Source of the DNA: Rhizobium etli CFN 42
Lineage (GTDB): Bacteria; Pseudomonadota; Alphaproteobacteria; Rhizobiales; Rhizobiaceae
Length of the DNA: 64,000 nucleotides
Assembly: GCF_000092045.1 (NCBI RefSeq)
Contig: NC_007761.1
Span: 3,977,501-4,041,500, forward strand
Direction of reading: 5' to 3'
Every line of letters starts with the position of its first letter. Position 1 is the first letter of the stretch. Below, piece after piece: positions 38,771-46,634 of this stretch. The position numbers were made by a program, and so were the translations under genes. The notes below the pieces were generated by a model, which did no database searches, was not told where the DNA came from, and was given only the letters and a program-made list of their open reading frames with translations.

Positions 38771-39553
38771 ATGTTCATACCACTTCACGATGCCAATACA
38801 CTGAAGCACATCAAGGTCCAGTGGGTGACCCTGGCCTTGATCATCCTGAATGTCGCGGTCTGGCTCTTCACCAGTCTGGAGAGCGAACTGGCTGCCCAGG
38901 CGACGACGGTTGGTCTCGGCTTTATTCCGGCGATCGCCTTCGGCCACGCGCAATTGGCACCGGGATTGGAAATCGTGCCGGAGCCGTTGACCTATCTCAC
39001 CTATGCCTTCATCCATGCGGGTTTCTGGCATCTGGCCTCCAACATGGTCTTCCTCTGGGTCTTCGGCGACAATGTCGAGGATGCGATGGGGCATATGCGC
39101 TTCCTGCTTTTCTACCTCCTCTGCGCGGCTGCCGGCGCCCTTTGCCACGGTCTGTTGACGACGACATCGGAAGCGCCGCTGGTCGGAGCTTCCGGGGCGA
39201 TCTCCGGCGTCGTTGCCGCTTATGTCATGCTGCATCCGCGCGTCAGGGTCTGGGTGCTGGTGTTCCTGCGTGTGCCCTTGCCCCTGCCCGCCTTCGTGCC
39301 GCTGCTTTTGTGGATTGGACAACAATTCTTCATGCTGGCGATTGCGCCGGATGGCGATGTTTCCTGGGGCGCCCATGTCGGCGGCATCCTTGCCGGTGCC
39401 CTGCTGATCCTCGTTCTGCGTCGTCCAGGCGTGCCGCTGTTCGACCGGGAAATCGTAACGCCCCGCGCCGTAAGGGATGGAGCCGGGGCCGTTGCGGCCG
39501 GCACTGGCGGCCGTAGCGAGGCGCGTCTTCCCTGGGGTCGAGATCGGCGCTGA
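38771..39553 (+). CDS. Rhomboid family intramembrane serine protease
   Basis: 260-aa six-span protease. Catalytic Ser141 lies in GASGAISG and His202 in WGAHVGGILAG. The oxyanion-side HLASNMVFLWVFGDNVED and the L1 loop are present. Start at 38771 (MFIPLHDANTLKHIK) is typical of the alphaproteobacterial rhomboid group. Substrates unknown. Located 32 bases after the adenosyltransferase gene. Confidence 0.93.
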   Translation: MFIPLHDANTLKHIKVQWVTLALIILNVAVWLFTSLESELAAQATTVGLGFIPAIAFGHAQLAPGLEIVPEPLTYLTYAFIHAGFWHLASNMVFLWVFGDNVEDAMGHMRFLLFYLLCAAAGALCHGLLTTTSEAPLVGASGAISGVVAAYVMLHPRVRVWVLVFLRVPLPLPAFVPLLLWIGQQFFMLAIAPDGDVSWGAHVGGILAGALLILVLRRPGVPLFDREIVTPRAVRDGAGAVAAGTGGRSEARLPWGRDRR

Positions 39554-39561
39554 CCGATCTG

Positions 39562-39589
39562 TTGACGTATACGTAAACGTAAATATATT
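39562..39589 (+). promoter_or_regulatory. Predicted etfBA promoter with three ACGT cores
   Basis: TTGACG (39562-39567) and TATATT (39584-39589) spaced by 16 bases. Inside and around the spacer are three ACGT words at 39565, 39571 and 39577, exactly 6 bases apart. TTGACGTATACGTAAA (39562-39577) resembles the palindromic sites of MerR-family fatty-acid/branched-chain catabolism regulators (LiuR-type), from memory of those motifs. Confidence 0.6.
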
Positions 39590-39737
39590 GCCGGGGCGAT
39601 TCCCTGCCGGCGTCATGCAAGCGTTGTATTTGGAGGAAAAACGCGTATCCATGTCGCCATTCGACAATCGAAGCGGCGCTTGAGCGCGCATTTTTCAAAA
39701 AACTCGTGAAACCAGTTTCTCTTGAAGGAAGGCCCCC

Positions 39738-40487
39738 ATGAAGATTCTCGTGCCCGTCAAGCGGGTTGTCGACTACAACGTGAAGATCCGGGTTAAGCCG
39801 GATGGCACGGGTGTCGAGCTTGCCAATGTGAAGATGTCGATGAACCCGTTCGACGAGATCTCGGTGGAAGAGGCGCTGCGATTGAAGGAGGCCGGCAAGG
39901 CGGAGGAAGTGGTGGTGGTGTCGATCGGCCCTGGCAAGGCCGAGGAGACGCTGAGGACGGCACTCGCCATGGGCGCCGACCGGGCGATCCTGGTCGAGAC
40001 CGACGATCAAGTCGAGCCGCTCGCCGTCGCCAAGATCCTCAAAGGTGTCGCCGATGCCGAGCAGCCGGGGCTGATCATATCAGGCAAGCAGGCGATCGAC
40101 GACGACAGCAATCAGACCGGCCAGATGCTGGCGGCATTGCTGGGTTCGGCCCAGGCGACCTTCGCCTCGAAGATCGAGATCGGTGACGGCAAGGCTCAGG
40201 TCACCCGCGAGGTCGATGGCGGCCTGCAGACGATCGAGATCAAGCTGCCGGCGGTCATCACCACCGACCTGCGTCTCAACGAGCCGCGTTATGCCTCGCT
40301 GCCGAACATCATGAAGGCGAAGAAGAAGCCGCTCGACAAGAAGACGCCTGCCGATTTCGGCGTCGACACGACGCCGCGGCTGAAGGTGCTGAAGACCGAG
40401 GAGCCGAGTGGCCGCAAGGCCGGCGTCAAGGTCAAGTCGGTCGCCGAACTCGTCGACAAGCTGAAGAACGAAGCCGGCGTGCTGTAA
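39738..40487 (+). CDS. etfB: Electron transfer flavoprotein, beta subunit
   Basis: 249-aa AMP-binding small subunit of ETF, which carries electrons from acyl-CoA dehydrogenases to ETF-quinone oxidoreductase. Typical: [62 protein letters not shown] and the C-terminal recognition loop region ADFGVD. This is the housekeeping ETF rather than FixA, judging by length and lack of neighbouring fixC/fixX. Followed by etfA after 25 bases. Confidence 0.96.
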   Translation: MKILVPVKRVVDYNVKIRVKPDGTGVELANVKMSMNPFDEISVEEALRLKEAGKAEEVVVVSIGPGKAEETLRTALAMGADRAILVETDDQVEPLAVAKILKGVADAEQPGLIISGKQAIDDDSNQTGQMLAALLGSAQATFASKIEIGDGKAQVTREVDGGLQTIEIKLPAVITTDLRLNEPRYASLPNIMKAKKKPLDKKTPADFGVDTTPRLKVLKTEEPSGRKAGVKVKSVAELVDKLKNEAGVL

Positions 40488-40512
40488 TCGGGTTGGAACA
40501 GGAGCAACTATC

Positions 40513-41442
40513 ATGACCATTCTTCTTCTGGCCGACCATGACGGCAATCATCTTTCTGACCAGACCGCCAAGGCGCTGACGGCAGCCTCGCAGATCGGCT
40601 CCGATGTGCATGTGCTGGTTGCCGGCAAGGGCGCCAGGGCTGCGGCCGATCAGGCGGCAAAACTCTCCGGCGTCTCCAAGGTGCTGCTGGCCGAAAGCGA
40701 GGCGCTTGCCAACAATCTCGCCGAGCCGCTGGCCGATCTGATCGTCTCGCTCGCCGGCTCCTACGACACCATCGTCTCGGCCGCCACCTCGGTCGGCAAG
40801 ACGGTGCTGCCGCGCGTCGCCGCCCTGCTCGATGTCGCCCAGGTCTCGGAGATCATCGAAGTCGTCAGCCCCGATACCTTCAAGCGGCCGATCTATGCCG
40901 GCAACGCCATCCAGACGGTGCAGGCCAGCGACGCCAAGAAGGTGATCACCGTGCGAACCGCCTCGTTTGCCTCTGCGGCTGAAGGCGGCTCTGCCTCTGT
41001 CGAGGCGATCCCGGCCGTCTCCGATCCGGGTCTGTCGCGGTTCGTCTCCGATGCGCTGTCGGCGTCGGAACGTCCGGAACTGACCTCGGCCAAGGTCATC
41101 ATCTCCGGCGGCCGGGCGCTCGGCTCGGCCGAGAAGTTCAGGGAGGTCATCCTGCCGGTTGCCGACAAGCTCGGTGCCGCCGTCGGCGCCAGCCGTGCGG
41201 CCGTCGATGCCGGTTATGCCCCCAACGACTGGCAGGTCGGCCAGACCGGCAAGGTGGTGGCGCCCGATCTCTATATCGCCTGCGGCATCTCCGGCGCCAT
41301 CCAGCATCTGGCCGGCATGAAGGATTCGAAGGTGATCGTAGCCATCAACAAGGATGAGGAGGCGCCGATCTTCCAGGTCGCCGACTACGGCCTCGTCGCC
41401 GACCTCTTCGACGCCCTGCCGGAACTGCAAAAGGCGCTCTGA
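40513..41442 (+). CDS. etfA: Electron transfer flavoprotein, alpha subunit
   Basis: 309-aa FAD-binding large subunit of ETF. The C-terminal FAD domain is recognised by [55 protein letters not shown] and [16 protein letters not shown]. Its length matches mitochondrial-type EtfA rather than FixB (about 360 aa). Immediately behind etfB. Confidence 0.96.
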   Translation: MTILLLADHDGNHLSDQTAKALTAASQIGSDVHVLVAGKGARAAADQAAKLSGVSKVLLAESEALANNLAEPLADLIVSLAGSYDTIVSAATSVGKTVLPRVAALLDVAQVSEIIEVVSPDTFKRPIYAGNAIQTVQASDAKKVITVRTASFASAAEGGSASVEAIPAVSDPGLSRFVSDALSASERPELTSAKVIISGGRALGSAEKFREVILPVADKLGAAVGASRAAVDAGYAPNDWQVGQTGKVVAPDLYIACGISGAIQHLAGMKDSKVIVAINKDEEAPIFQVADYGLVADLFDALPELQKAL

Positions 41443-41510
41443 GCGAGGCAAATGCCTTTCTTTCGCACTTGCGAATGACTGGAAAATTGTCTTTTATCGG
41501 TCTACTACTT

Positions 41511-41538
41511 ACTGCCGGGCGATCCTTCGTCCGGCAGT
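41511..41538 (+). terminator. Hairpin between etfA and hbdA
   Basis: Perfect 8-bp inverted repeat ACTGCCGG-N12-CCGGCAGT, 69 bases after etfA and 52 before hbdA. It lacks a U-tract. Could attenuate transcription into hbdA. Confidence 0.4.
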
Positions 41539-41589
41539 ATTGCTAATAATGCGGCAGCGCGGGGGCGAATGGCGAGCGGGGGTTTGGAG

Positions 41590-42471
41590 ATGAGTGCGGT
41601 GTTGAAGAATATTGGTATCATCGGTGCCGGCCAGATGGGCTGCGGCATCGCGCATGTTTCGGCCGCCGCAGGTTACCGGGTCCACATCTACGATCTGTCA
41701 CAGGACCGCATCGAATCCGGCCTCGCCACCATCAATGGCAATCTTGCCCGCCTGGTGACGAACGGCAAGATGACCGACGAGGAACGCAAGGCGACCTTGT
41801 CGCGCATATCAGGCTCCGCCGATGTCAACGATCTCGCCCCGTCCGATCTCGTCATCGAGGCGGCCACCGAGGACGAAAGCGTCAAGCGCAAGATTTATAG
41901 CCAGGTTTGTCCGGTGATGAAGCCGGAAGCGTTGCTGGCCACCAACACCTCTTCGCTTTCCATCACCCGTCTTGCTGCCGCCACCGACCGCGCCGAGCGC
42001 TTCATGGGCATACATTTCATGAACCCGGTGCCGGTGATGAAGCTGGTCGAACTGGTGCGCGGCATTGCGACCGACGAGAAGACCTTCACCGCCGCCAAGG
42101 AGTTCGTCGGCTCGCTGGAGAAGACCGTCACCGTCGCCGAGGACTTCCCAGCCTTCATCGTCAACCGCATCCTGCTGCCGATGATCAACGAGGCGATCTA
42201 TACGCTCTACGAAGGTGTCGGCACCGTCGACGCCATCGATACGGCGATGAAGCTCGGCGCCAACCATCCAATGGGGCCGCTGCAGCTTGCCGATTTCATC
42301 GGTCTCGACACCTGCCTGTCGATCATGCAGGTGCTGCATGACGGCCTGGCGGACTCGAAGTATCGCCCCTGCCCGCTGTTGGTGAAATATGTCGAAGCCG
42401 GCTGGCTCGGACGCAAATCCGGCCGCGGCTTCTACGACTATCGCGGCGAAGTGCCCGTCCCGACGCGGTAA
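41590..42471 (+). CDS. hbdA: 3-hydroxybutyryl-CoA dehydrogenase
   Basis: 293-aa NAD(P)-dependent enzyme interconverting acetoacetyl-CoA and 3-hydroxybutyryl-CoA. NAD loop GAGQMGCG (about 12-19). Catalytic His in FMGIHFMNPVP, with the upstream TNTSSLSIT and C-terminal helical domain (NRILLPMINEA, ADFIGLDTCLSIM). The ATG at 41590 has TTTGGAG before it; an ATG at 41569 lacks a ribosome site. Follows etfBA, forming a functional group for acyl-CoA/polyhydroxybutyrate metabolism. Confidence 0.95.
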   Translation: MSAVLKNIGIIGAGQMGCGIAHVSAAAGYRVHIYDLSQDRIESGLATINGNLARLVTNGKMTDEERKATLSRISGSADVNDLAPSDLVIEAATEDESVKRKIYSQVCPVMKPEALLATNTSSLSITRLAAATDRAERFMGIHFMNPVPVMKLVELVRGIATDEKTFTAAKEFVGSLEKTVTVAEDFPAFIVNRILLPMINEAIYTLYEGVGTVDAIDTAMKLGANHPMGPLQLADFIGLDTCLSIMQVLHDGLADSKYRPCPLLVKYVEAGWLGRKSGRGFYDYRGEVPVPTR

Positions 42472-42546
42472 GCAGACATCATCAGAAAGGGCGAATGGAC
42501 CGCACGCCCGCGAAATGCTTTCCTTGCCGGGAACGGGAGGAATGCC

Positions 42547-42639
42547 ATGTCGACCGAAACACCCATGTTCCTGCTGCAATGCTGCGTCCTGATCGGGCTC
42601 GCGGGCGTCTTCCTCATAAGAGGAGATGGGGACTCCTGA
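42547..42639 (+). CDS. Possible 30-aa membrane peptide
   Basis: Short frame starting MSTETPMFLLQCCVLIGLAG with a strong GGGAGGA ribosome site 4-10 bases before the ATG. It has one hydrophobic stretch (about 7-24) with two adjacent cysteines and a charged tail (RGDGDS). It lies between hbdA and tlpA. No family recognised; coding status rests on the ribosome site and hydrophobic pattern alone. Confidence 0.4.
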   Translation: MSTETPMFLLQCCVLIGLAGVFLIRGDGDS

Positions 42640-42648
42640 GCGATATCC

Positions 42649-43311
42649 TCACGACCCGATCGCACTCTTGATCAGCGCCTTCGCATCTTCGCTGTCCCAG
42701 ACAGCAGGCCCGTTCATGGCGGAAATCAGGCAGCCCCTGTCGTCGAGCAGCAGCGTCACCGGCAGGCCAAAAGCGAGGCCTTCCTTCTTCAGGCTGTTGA
42801 AGACGCCGATCGTATTGTCGCGGTAAAGCTGCAGCGCATCGACACCAATCTCGGCAAGGAAAGTCTTCGGCTTTTCATCGTCGCCGCTGTCAATATTGAC
42901 GGGCACGACCTGGAACTTGTCGCTGCCCATCTCCTTTTCCAGAGCGTTCAGCGCCGGCATCTCCTCGCGGCAGGGCACGCACCATGTCGCCCAGAGATTG
43001 AGCAGCACGGTCTTGCCGGCGAAATGATCGAGCCCCACTGATTTGCCGTCCGGCCCGTTGAAGGAAACCGCGGCGAGCTTGCGCGGCTCGTTGGCGGCAA
43101 CCATGGCGGCGACCTGCCCCCTCATGAGCGGCGTCAGATTGGCGGCGCGCTCCTTTGCCAGCGCGCATTCGGCCGAAGCGCTGCTGCCGATGCCATTGCC
43201 AATGCCCGTCTCCTTCACGTATACCGCTGCCGCACCTGCAACGACACCTGCGACGGCGGCGATTGCGATCAGTTTTCCGGACGGCAGGCCGAAGGGTTTT
43301 TTCGTCGTCAT
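42649..43311 (-). CDS. tlpA: Thiol:disulfide interchange protein TlpA
   Basis: 220-aa membrane-anchored periplasmic thioredoxin-like protein. N-terminal anchor at about 13-32, then the thioredoxin fold with active site W-C111-V-P-C114 ([16 protein letters not shown]) and cis-Pro [10 protein letters not shown]. Size and WCVPC match the rhizobial TlpA that reduces copper-chaperone and CoxB cysteines during cytochrome aa3 assembly. Start at 43311 (MTTKKPFG) has GGAG at 5-8 bases. Divergent from argH, 24 bases between the starts. Confidence 0.93.
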   Translation of the reverse strand: MTTKKPFGLPSGKLIAIAAVAGVVAGAAAVYVKETGIGNGIGSSASAECALAKERAANLTPLMRGQVAAMVAANEPRKLAAVSFNGPDGKSVGLDHFAGKTVLLNLWATWCVPCREEMPALNALEKEMGSDKFQVVPVNIDSGDDEKPKTFLAEIGVDALQLYRDNTIGVFNSLKKEGLAFGLPVTLLLDDRGCLISAMNGPAVWDSEDAKALIKSAIGS

Positions 43312-43335
43312 TTCATTCTCCAGGACGGGCATCTT

Positions 43336-44739
43336 ATGGCCGAGAACAACACGGACACCAAATCCTCCAACCAGATGTGGGGTGGGCGCTTCGCCTCCGG
43401 CCCGGACGCGATCATGGAGGAGATAAATGCCTCGATCGGTTTCGACAAGAAGCTATTCGCGCAGGATATCCGTGGTTCCATTGCCCATGCGACGATGCTC
43501 GCCCATCAGGGGATCATTTCATCAGACGATAAAGACAAGATCGTTCACGGGCTAAACACGATCCTGTCAGAAATCGAAAGCGGCAATTTCGAATTCTCCC
43601 GCCAGCTCGAAGACATCCACATGAACGTCGAAGCACGCCTGGCGACCCTGATCGGTCCGGCCGCCGGCCGGCTGCACACCGCCCGCTCGCGCAATGACCA
43701 GGTGGCGCTCGATTTCCGCCTGTGGGTGAAGGAAGAACTGCAGAAGACCGAACAGATGCTGACCGGTCTGATCGCCGCCTTCCTCGACCGCGCCGAGGAA
43801 CATGCCGAAAGCGTCATGCCCGGCTTCACCCATCTGCAGACCGCCCAGCCCGTCACCTTCGGCCATCACTGCATGGCCTACGTCGAAATGTTCGGCCGCG
43901 ACCGTTCGCGGGTGCGCCACGCGATCGAACATCTGGACGAAAGCCCGATCGGCGCGGCTGCGCTGGCCGGCACCGGTTATCCGATCGACCGCCACATGAC
44001 GGCCAAGGCGCTGGGTTTCCGCGAGCCCACCCGCAACTCCATCGATACGGTCTCCGACCGCGACTTTGCCATCGAATTCCTCGCGATCGCCGCAATAGCG
44101 GGCATGCATCTGTCGCGCCTCGCGGAAGAGATCGTCATCTGGTCGACGCCGCAATTCGGCTTCGTGCGCCTGTCCGACGCCTTCTCGACCGGTTCCTCGA
44201 TCATGCCGCAGAAAAAGAATCCCGATGCGGCCGAACTGGTGCGCGCCAAGACCGGCCGCATCAACGGCTCGCTGATCGCACTGCTAACGATCATGAAAGG
44301 CCTGCCGCTCGCCTATTCCAAGGATATGCAGGAAGACAAGGAGCAGGTCTTCGACGCAGCCGAGAGCCTGGAACTGGCGATCGCCGCCATGACCGGCATG
44401 GTGCGCGACATGACCGTCAACACCGCACGCATGAAGGCGGCGGCCGGCTCCGGCTTTTCAACGGCGACCGATCTTGCCGACTGGCTGGTGCGCGAAGCGG
44501 GCCTGCCCTTCCGTGACGCCCATCACGTCACCGGCCGCGCCGTGGCGCTCGCCGAAAGCAAGGGCTGCGATCTTGCCGAGCTGCCGCTCTCTGACCTGCA
44601 GGCGATTCATTCCGCAATCACCGACAAGGTCTACGACGTGTTGACGGTAGAAGCCTCGGTCGCCAGCCGCAAGAGCTTCGGCGGCACGGCGCCCTCTGAA
44701 GTGCGCAAACAGATCGCCTTCTGGCGCGCCCGCAATTGA
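43336..44739 (+). CDS. argH: Argininosuccinate lyase
   Basis: 467-aa last enzyme of arginine synthesis, splitting argininosuccinate to arginine and fumarate. Fumarase-superfamily signature [16 protein letters not shown] with the catalytic Ser loop, plus [16 protein letters not shown] and [16 protein letters not shown] (catalytic His-Thr). Standard length. Its promoter must lie within the 24-base gap plus the tlpA coding start, or overlap it. LptM and lysA follow on the same strand. Confidence 0.97.
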   Translation: MAENNTDTKSSNQMWGGRFASGPDAIMEEINASIGFDKKLFAQDIRGSIAHATMLAHQGIISSDDKDKIVHGLNTILSEIESGNFEFSRQLEDIHMNVEARLATLIGPAAGRLHTARSRNDQVALDFRLWVKEELQKTEQMLTGLIAAFLDRAEEHAESVMPGFTHLQTAQPVTFGHHCMAYVEMFGRDRSRVRHAIEHLDESPIGAAALAGTGYPIDRHMTAKALGFREPTRNSIDTVSDRDFAIEFLAIAAIAGMHLSRLAEEIVIWSTPQFGFVRLSDAFSTGSSIMPQKKNPDAAELVRAKTGRINGSLIALLTIMKGLPLAYSKDMQEDKEQVFDAAESLELAIAAMTGMVRDMTVNTARMKAAAGSGFSTATDLADWLVREAGLPFRDAHHVTGRAVALAESKGCDLAELPLSDLQAIHSAITDKVYDVLTVEASVASRKSFGGTAPSEVRKQIAFWRARN

Positions 44740-44890
44740 GAGAGACCTGGCGGGTGAAAGCCGCCTCCCCTTCCTGCAAGCGCGGGAAGGCCGCCCATCA
44801 ATCAGGGTGCACAAGGCGGATAAACTTCGCTATGAAGATCCCGTCATTCGACATGAATGATTCAGCCATGCGCCGCACAAGAGGATATCC

Positions 44891-45085
44891 ATGCAGAAGA
44901 GCTTACCGCACCTCATCCGCCTGACGGCGGTGCTCGCCGTCATCGGCCTTGCCGTTGCCGGATGCGGACGCAAGGGCGATCTCGATCCGCCGAGTGCTGC
45001 GGCGACGAAGGAAGGTGACGTTTCCAAGCCGACGAAACAGCCCGGCACCGTTGACAAGCCCTTCCTTCTTGACCCCCTCCTTTAA
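44891..45085 (+). CDS. lptM: LPS translocon maturation chaperone LptM-like lipoprotein
   Basis: 64-aa outer-membrane lipoprotein. The signal peptide ends in a lipobox LAVAGC, giving a lipidated Cys25, followed directly by GRKGDLDPP, the conserved LptM/YifL head. The rest is Lys/Pro-rich and disordered. LptM in enterobacteria helps LptD form its native disulfides. AGAGGATA lies before the ATG. lysA begins 12 bases after the stop, the same neighbour type (DAP/lysine pathway) as in other proteobacteria. Confidence 0.9.
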   Translation: MQKSLPHLIRLTAVLAVIGLAVAGCGRKGDLDPPSAAATKEGDVSKPTKQPGTVDKPFLLDPLL

Positions 45086-45097
45086 GGCGCGCACCCC

Positions 45098-46366
45098 GTG
45101 AACCATTTCGATTATCGCGACGGCATCCTTTACGCCGAGAACGTCCCCGTTCCCGAGATCGCCAAGGCGGTCGGCACGCCGTTCTACGTCTATTCCACGG
45201 CAACGCTGGAGCGCCACTATCGCGTCTTCTCGGAAGCCTTCGCCGATGTCGACTCCATGGTCTGCTATGCGATGAAGGCGAATTCGAACCAAGCCGTGCT
45301 GAAGACCTTGGGGCGCCTTGGCGCCGGCATCGACGTCGTCTCGGAAGGCGAACTGCGCCGTGCGCTTGCCGCCGGCATTCCGGCGAACCGCATCATGTTT
45401 TCGGGCGTCGGCAAGACGCCGCAGGAGATGGATTTCGCGCTTGAGGCCGGCATCTACTGCTTCAACGTCGAATCCGAGCCTGAGCTCGAGATTCTCAATC
45501 AGCGCGCCGTCAACGCCGGCAAGACGGCACCGGTCTCCTTCCGTATCAATCCTGATGTCGATGCCAAAACGCATGCGAAGATCTCGACCGGCAAGAAGGA
45601 AAACAAGTTCGGCATCTCCTGGGATCGCGCCCGCGCCATCTATGCCCATGCCGCCAAACTGCCCGGCATTGAAGTCACCGGCATCGACATGCATATCGGC
45701 AGCCAGATCACCGAGCTGCAGCCCTTCGACGACGCCTTCAAGCTGCTCAGCGACCTCGTCGCGACGCTGCGCGCCGATGGCCACTCCATCCATCACGTCG
45801 ACATCGGCGGAGGCCTCGGCGTTCCCTACAAGGACGACAACAATCCGCCGCCGCTGCCCGATGCCTATGCCGCGATCGTCAAGAACCAGCTGCGCGGCCT
45901 GAACTGCAAGATCATCACCGAACCCGGTCGCCTGATCGTCGGCAATGCCGGCATCCTTGTGACCGAAGTTCTTTATGTGAAGGACGGCGGCGAGAAGACC
46001 TTCGTCATCGTCGACGGCGCGATGAACGACCTCATTCGCCCGACACTCTACGAGGCTTATCACGAGATCCGTCCGGTGACGATTTCGGCAGCGAACGCGC
46101 CGCGCATCCGCGCCGACGTGGTCGGCCCCGTTTGTGAGACCGGCGATTATCTGGCACTCGACCGCGAAATGGCGATGCCGAAGCCCGGCGACCTGATGGC
46201 CGTCAGCACTGCCGGCGCCTATGGCGCGGTGCAGGCAGGCACCTATAACAGCCGTCTGCTGGTGCCCGAGGTTCTGGTCAAGGGCAGCGATTTTCATGTG
46301 ATTCGTCCGCGCAGGACCTATGCGGAGCTGATCAGCCTCGATTCCGTTCCGGCCTGGCTCGACTAG
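45098..46366 (+). CDS. lysA: Diaminopimelate decarboxylase
   Basis: 422-aa PLP enzyme making lysine from meso-diaminopimelate. The PLP lysine is K60 (VCYAMKANSNQAVL). Other hallmarks: HIGSQITEL (about 200), GGGLGVPY, EPGRLIVGNAGILVT, and GPVCETGDYLA with the active-site Cys of the partner subunit. The start is a GTG (45098), 12 bases after lptM. It ends immediately before a rhizobial palindromic repeat. Confidence 0.96.
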   Translation: MNHFDYRDGILYAENVPVPEIAKAVGTPFYVYSTATLERHYRVFSEAFADVDSMVCYAMKANSNQAVLKTLGRLGAGIDVVSEGELRRALAAGIPANRIMFSGVGKTPQEMDFALEAGIYCFNVESEPELEILNQRAVNAGKTAPVSFRINPDVDAKTHAKISTGKKENKFGISWDRARAIYAHAAKLPGIEVTGIDMHIGSQITELQPFDDAFKLLSDLVATLRADGHSIHHVDIGGGLGVPYKDDNNPPPLPDAYAAIVKNQLRGLNCKIITEPGRLIVGNAGILVTEVLYVKDGGEKTFVIVDGAMNDLIRPTLYEAYHEIRPVTISAANAPRIRADVVGPVCETGDYLALDREMAMPKPGDLMAVSTAGAYGAVQAGTYNSRLLVPEVLVKGSDFHVIRPRRTYAELISLDSVPAWLD

Positions 46367-46470
46367 AGCATGTCGCGCAAAAGTGTGAAGCGGTTTTGGG
46401 TTAACGACATGCGTAAAACAAAAAGCTAAAGCGCAAGAAGATCCTCCGAACGATCGCGGCACGCTTTAGC
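46366..46470. repeat. Modular intergenic palindromic repeat, copy 1
   Basis: Starts at the lysA stop codon. Module 1 (46366-46413) has imperfect arms GAGCATGTCG / CGACATGC around the words GTGTGAAGCGG. Module 2 is a perfect 9-bp stem GCTAAAGCG (46425-46433) / CGCTTTAGC (46462-46470). Module 1 is shared with the element at 53817; module 2 is not. Confidence 0.7.
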
Positions 46471-46634
46471 GGCAAAATCACTTTTCGGCGAATAAACGTG
46501 AAAAGGCGGTATTCCTGCCCGTTCGCCCTCGCCTTCGCCACAAAGAGTGTTATCCTTTCGTTCATGAGCGTATTGCCCCGCAATCGCCGGAAGCGCCCTC
46601 TGTACCAGAACGCCAGATCGCGGAGACCGGACCG

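Noticed and set aside
44903..46462. Open frame of 519 codons antisense to lysA and lptM
   Set aside because: Contained in a certain gene; composition is that of a complement frame.
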